Made by a program: the position numbers and the translations under genes. The notes beneath the pieces are model-generated. The model did not search any database. It saw only the letters and a list, made by a program, of their open reading frames with translations, and was not told the origin of the DNA. From Prostheceraeus crozeri (taxonomy: Eukaryota; Platyhelminthes; Polycladida; Euryleptidae), in assembly GCA_907163375.1 (NCBI GenBank), contig CAJQUW010009054.1, positions 99,289 through 163,288 of the forward strand: a DNA stretch of 64,000 nt. The letters run 5' to 3'. Shown piece by piece: positions 60,951-64,000 of this stretch (position 1 is its first letter; every line of letters starts with the position of its first letter).

Positions 60951-61397
60951 TCTCACATAGCACTGCCATTGATGAAAACAGAAAGAAGGTCATCGACTTT
61001 TTTCTGTTGTGTGGCAAACTTTACAATGAAAGCTTTAACCGGTTATCTTGAAATATTGATTTATTATTCTTTTTTTGTAACACATTGTGATAATTCATAT
61101 GAAATGCATGTTGTAATGGAAGATTTTCATTTAAAGAAATAAACTCATTATTTATTAGAAATAAAATGATTATCTCATTATCAAAATTTCCGTGTAATTA
61201 TGCTTTCATTACTGTAACAAAATATTTTAACATCATTTGTAACATTACAATTTTGTTCATACACTGATTAATAGTGGTCATGCTTACTATTGTACAAGGC
61301 GACTCCAGTAGTAAACGATGGATTCGAGAAATTGAAGTAAAAAAAGTCATGTTTTGAACTATACCAAATAATACTCGTCAAATGTTGTGCATCTCAC

Positions 61398-62108
61398 CTT
61401 AGCTTGCGCGATAGCACGACACATGTAGAACCGCTTCGTCTTCCTCAGAATTTTGCAGATATCAACGACAATATCTCGCACCGCTTTGTAACTGAATTCA
61501 GTCGGTTTGCCATCTTTGTCGACGAAGCTCATGCAAATGTCCACATCGCTGGTGTGAAAGCCAAATCCGTTGACGCACGAACCAAACATATCCAGCCTAG
61601 CCGCCTGATATTGCGAATTCTTCAACGCTTGACTAATGTCATTCAGCAGAGAACAACGCTGTTGGCGATGATAATCCGTCTCCATGAAGTCCTTCGGTAC
61701 CTGCATTAACAGGTCAGAAAGGAGCTTGACATCAGCAACGTTCATATTAGGCAGTCGAAGGGACCGGAAATCAATATCATCCTCAGGGCAGCTGTCCCGC
61801 AGATGCCCATTTCGATTGCAGGAGCCACAACGCAGTTCTGGTGGCCTCGCTTCACCTAACATATTCGGAGAAGTGAATTTGAAGTTTAGTTGTTCTGCAG
61901 ACAAAGAACGAAGAAGACGGGAGTTGAGAAAGCCTGGAGCGTCACATTCTTCCACTCCACCAGGAAGCAAGAGGACGGATGGAACAGTTTCTGTGTCCTC
62001 CACTTTGTCATCTTCGTCTTCTTCTTCATCCTCGACATCGGCCGCTGCCGCTTTCTTGACCAGGGTGTCATCATGCTCCTGAAGGCTCTGAATTGCAGCT
62101 GCTACAGC
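61398..62108 (-). CDS. TUT4: TUT4/7-like exon: CCHC knuckle and catalytic NTase
   Basis: 711 bp, acceptor ATTCGCTTCAG and donor CTAAG|GTGAGA, phase 0. It encodes an acidic linker (ADVEDEEEDEDDKVED), the first zinc knuckle LRCGSCNRNGHLRDSCPEDD (CX2CX4HX4C), helices YHRQQRCSLLNDISQALKN, and the nucleotidyltransferase core RLDMFGSCVNGFGFHTSDVD-ICMSF with the GS motif and the DxD metal pair, then VVDICKILRKTKRFYMCRAI. The order CCHC-NTase matches the C-terminal catalytic module of TUT4/TUT7, which adds uridines to pre-let-7 and to deadenylated mRNAs. The catalytic residues are all present, so the enzyme should be active. Confidence 0.94.
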
Positions 62109-62184
62109 CTGAAGCGAATAATGTTGTTGCTACAACTCAAGATAATTTCGATAGAAAAAATAGAATGTGTATAAATAATATAGA

Positions 62185-62310
62185 TGATGTTCACCTACAT
62201 CATTAATATTTGAAATTATTAATTTCATTATTAATAATTTATTAATAATTTATATTAGTAATATTAATAATTAATAATTATTATTAATTAAAAGTATTGC
62301 AAACTTTTAA
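62185..62310. repeat. AT-only low-complexity stretch
   Basis: Overlapping TAATAATTAATAA repeats in a TUT intron, no other content. Confidence 0.85.
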
Positions 62311-63081
62311 TATTTTTTATCGAAATAATACACTTGGCCTATTCCCAGATCTTCTACTTCTTTTGTGATGCACGGTCAAGGCGTTTTTTTAACAAAAATG
62401 AAGTGAAAATAGCAAAAGTGCATTCTCGTTTTAAGTAGGTTGATCCAGCATGCGTTCATTGAAATGAGGTAGGCGCTGCATACTAGAGTTGCATGCTGAT
62501 GCGAGCCTGAACGGTGGTAAAGCAATCAATCTGTTTTTCTCAGTTGTGGTACACGGTCAGAGGGTAGCCACCTATCATTTTATCCAATACTACTAGTCTA
62601 CTGATGAGCCTCAACCTATATCTAGACCGCGTACACAGAGAGCGAAACTTGGATTGCTTATTGGTTTTTTATTATCTACAAATGATTAGGTAAACAACAC
62701 CTCAAAACTGGTATAAGAAATAATTAAGACAGAAAGTCCTCGTACCAATGCGTTCCGTACGTTTAGATCTGCTGCGTGATGTGAAATATCTATGCCCATC
62801 TATTGTAACAATTCATTGTTTCCTGCAGTGACACTAGTAAGCAGTATTCGCTCGCTGATGTGCATAGCATACATTTATATTCTCTCTCTGCGCGTTTGTT
62901 CAGAGCCTGATGCAATACAAGTCAAAGTCTGACGTTACCTTGATGTTTTGCCTCGTAATTTAACAAGATCTAATATCTGACACAAAGGCATTATCGAACA
63001 CTTATTTGTAACATTATTTGGAGCTACTCCTTACTAATGTGTTCGAAAGAATGGACAATAAATTTCTAAAAAATGGACAAA

Positions 63082-63197
63082 TGTTTCTAAAAGATGCCTT
63101 AATTCGTTTTCTCGAAACTATCCAGGACGGCGAATTAACACAATTCGCCATCTTCGATAGTTTTCGAGAAAACGAATTAGGAAATCTTTTAGAAACA
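63082..63197. repeat. Long imperfect hairpin (foldback)
   Basis: Arms 63082-63136 and 63142-63197 pair over about 55 bp with roughly six mismatches and one bulge, around a 5-nt loop (AACAC); the tip GGCGAATT/AATTCGCC is perfect. A shorter direct repeat (ATTTCTAAAAGA) continues on both sides. It lies in a TUT intron. The 84-residue open frame at 63018-63272 is a by-product of the repeat. Confidence 0.85.
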
Positions 63198-63518
63198 TTT
63201 CTAAAAGACGCACTAGATCACACGATATTCGATGGACGAATTGAGATAATCAAAATGCGACTAGAACTATAGGTGCCGATTACCTTTAAACTGCGAAGCA
63301 CAGATAATCTCTTATTATTGATTCTCATGGAACAGTTTGATCAGTGAAACTTTTGAGTCTTTGTTGCAAAAAACAAATAAAGTGCAGGTAGTAGCTCTAC
63401 GAAAAAAAACAAATTCTGAAGCGTGTTTGAAACTGTGGTGCATGACAAGATTACTGGAATTCTTTTAGGTTGGGTTTTCATTTTTCACTAAGCATCATAT
63501 CCTTTCGCACTGACTCAC

Positions 63519-63870
63519 CTCTTCCACCAGCAATTCAGCAATTTCATCAATATTCGCAGGTTCTTTAGATGCTTTACCATCAGTAGTGCAGACAGCAGTA
63601 TGTTGCTGGGTGATCAACGTTCGTCGAAGCAAATTGCGGAGTGTTTTTCTTTTGATCTCCCACAAATCTTGCTTGAGGTAGGTTTTGATAATAAAATCTA
63701 TTGCAACTGTTGCTCTAGAAATTAAGTCATTGAAGAGACTTTCTTCATTGCTCAGTCGATTATCCAAGTTGGAACTATTAGGGATTACGACATTGAGATC
63801 GGAGATGGACAAAACCTCGACGCCTAGCTGATGCAGTAGAACATCACCGAGCGCACGTAAAATAATTGAT
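63519..63870 (-). CDS. TUT4: TUT4/7-like exon: degenerate N-terminal NTase region
   Basis: 352 bp, acceptor TTTGCTTCTAG before 63870 and donor GAAGAG|GTGAGT after 63519; the first base completes a split codon. Reads SIILRALGDVLLHQLGVEVL, SISDLNVVIPNSSNLDNRLS, NEESLFNDLISRATVAIDFI and IKTYLKQDLWEIKRKTLRNL. SDLNVVIP corresponds to the SDVNIDI of the inactive N-terminal nucleotidyltransferase of TUT4/7, in which the second catalytic aspartate is replaced by asparagine. That assignment is moderate; the exon itself, by splice sites and phase, is firm. Earlier exons lie beyond the right edge. Confidence 0.8.
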
Positions 63871-64000
63871 CTAGAAGCAAATTAAGAATAAACTTGATGT
63901 ACGTAGATTTCTTTGTTATATTATTAAAGTCATATAAAATCATGAAATGCTACAATTACTTAATTCACATGCTAAATCAAATCATTATTCGATAAACATA
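63871..64000 (-). other. TUT intron, runs off the window
   Basis: AT-rich intron upstream of the first visible TUT exon; the gene's 5' part is outside the window. Confidence 0.7.

Noticed and set aside
63018-63272. 84-residue + strand open frame
   Set aside because: It is created by the hairpin and its flanking direct repeats (FLKDAL repeated), with no independent coding evidence.

Overview
The window looks like a gene-poor, transposon-rich piece of an invertebrate animal genome. It is AT-rich, its introns run from under 100 bases to about 27 kb, its splice sites are canonical GT/AG, and it carries a mix typical of animals: Polinton/Maverick, RTE and CR1-like LINEs, Penelope-like element, hAT, Tc1/mariner and tRNA-derived SINEs. 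I cannot name the phylum or species from sequence alone.

Two host genes form the frame, converging tail to tail. On the + strand, four exons (5105-5247, 9528-9765, 36687-36814, 42889-43203) encode the last 274 residues of GMPPB, the GDP-mannose pyrophosphorylase catalytic subunit; the N-terminal exons were not found and probably lie upstream. On the - strand, nine exons between 63870 and 46613 encode the C-terminal ~1,000 residues of a TUT4/TUT7-type terminal uridylyltransferase (degenerate N-terminal nucleotidyltransferase piece, CCHC knuckle, active nucleotidyltransferase with all three aspartates, PAP-associated domain, second CCHC knuckle, Gln/Pro/His-rich tail). Its 5' end lies off the right edge. 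The two genes are functionally unrelated.

The central object is a Polinton/Maverick, 13603-32763, sitting in the third visible GMPPB intron. It has an exact 6-bp target duplication (AATTAG), terminal inverted repeats of about 340 bp (left) and 526 bp (right), and the expected parts: major capsid protein, packaging ATPase, adenain-like protease, protein-primed type B DNA polymerase, DDE integrase, adenovirus-pVI/core-like small proteins and several unknowns. It is nearly whole and looks young, with a handful of reading-frame breaks concentrated in the ATPase and polymerase regions, and a 5'-truncated RTE LINE inserted in the polymerase gene. It should be read as a recent fossil.

The least expected signal is a set of short GC-rich palindromes (4-7 bp stems, nearly always a 3-nt loop) spread through this otherwise very AT-rich element. 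They sit on or just after most stop codons, like hairpin transcript ends of some large DNA viruses, and also occur in frame inside coding regions, once between 16-bp direct repeats, which suggests a small mobile palindrome. One pair lies exactly at the linker of an unusual phospholipase A2-integrase fusion. Nearly all genes of the element also share a TTTT(A/T)AAAAATG start context.

Other layers: a nearly full-length young RTE in the last TUT intron (47395-51023) with a PHD-type zinc finger inside its ORF; two nested hAT elements (39999-42495 containing 40639-42439); a hAT MITE (54193-55111) with perfect 8-bp duplication; a mariner derivative (11133-12570) whose ends are an inverted duplication; three copies of one tRNA-derived SINE; a Penelope-like fragment with an inverted piece; and two striking hairpins (10564-10605 and 63082-63197).
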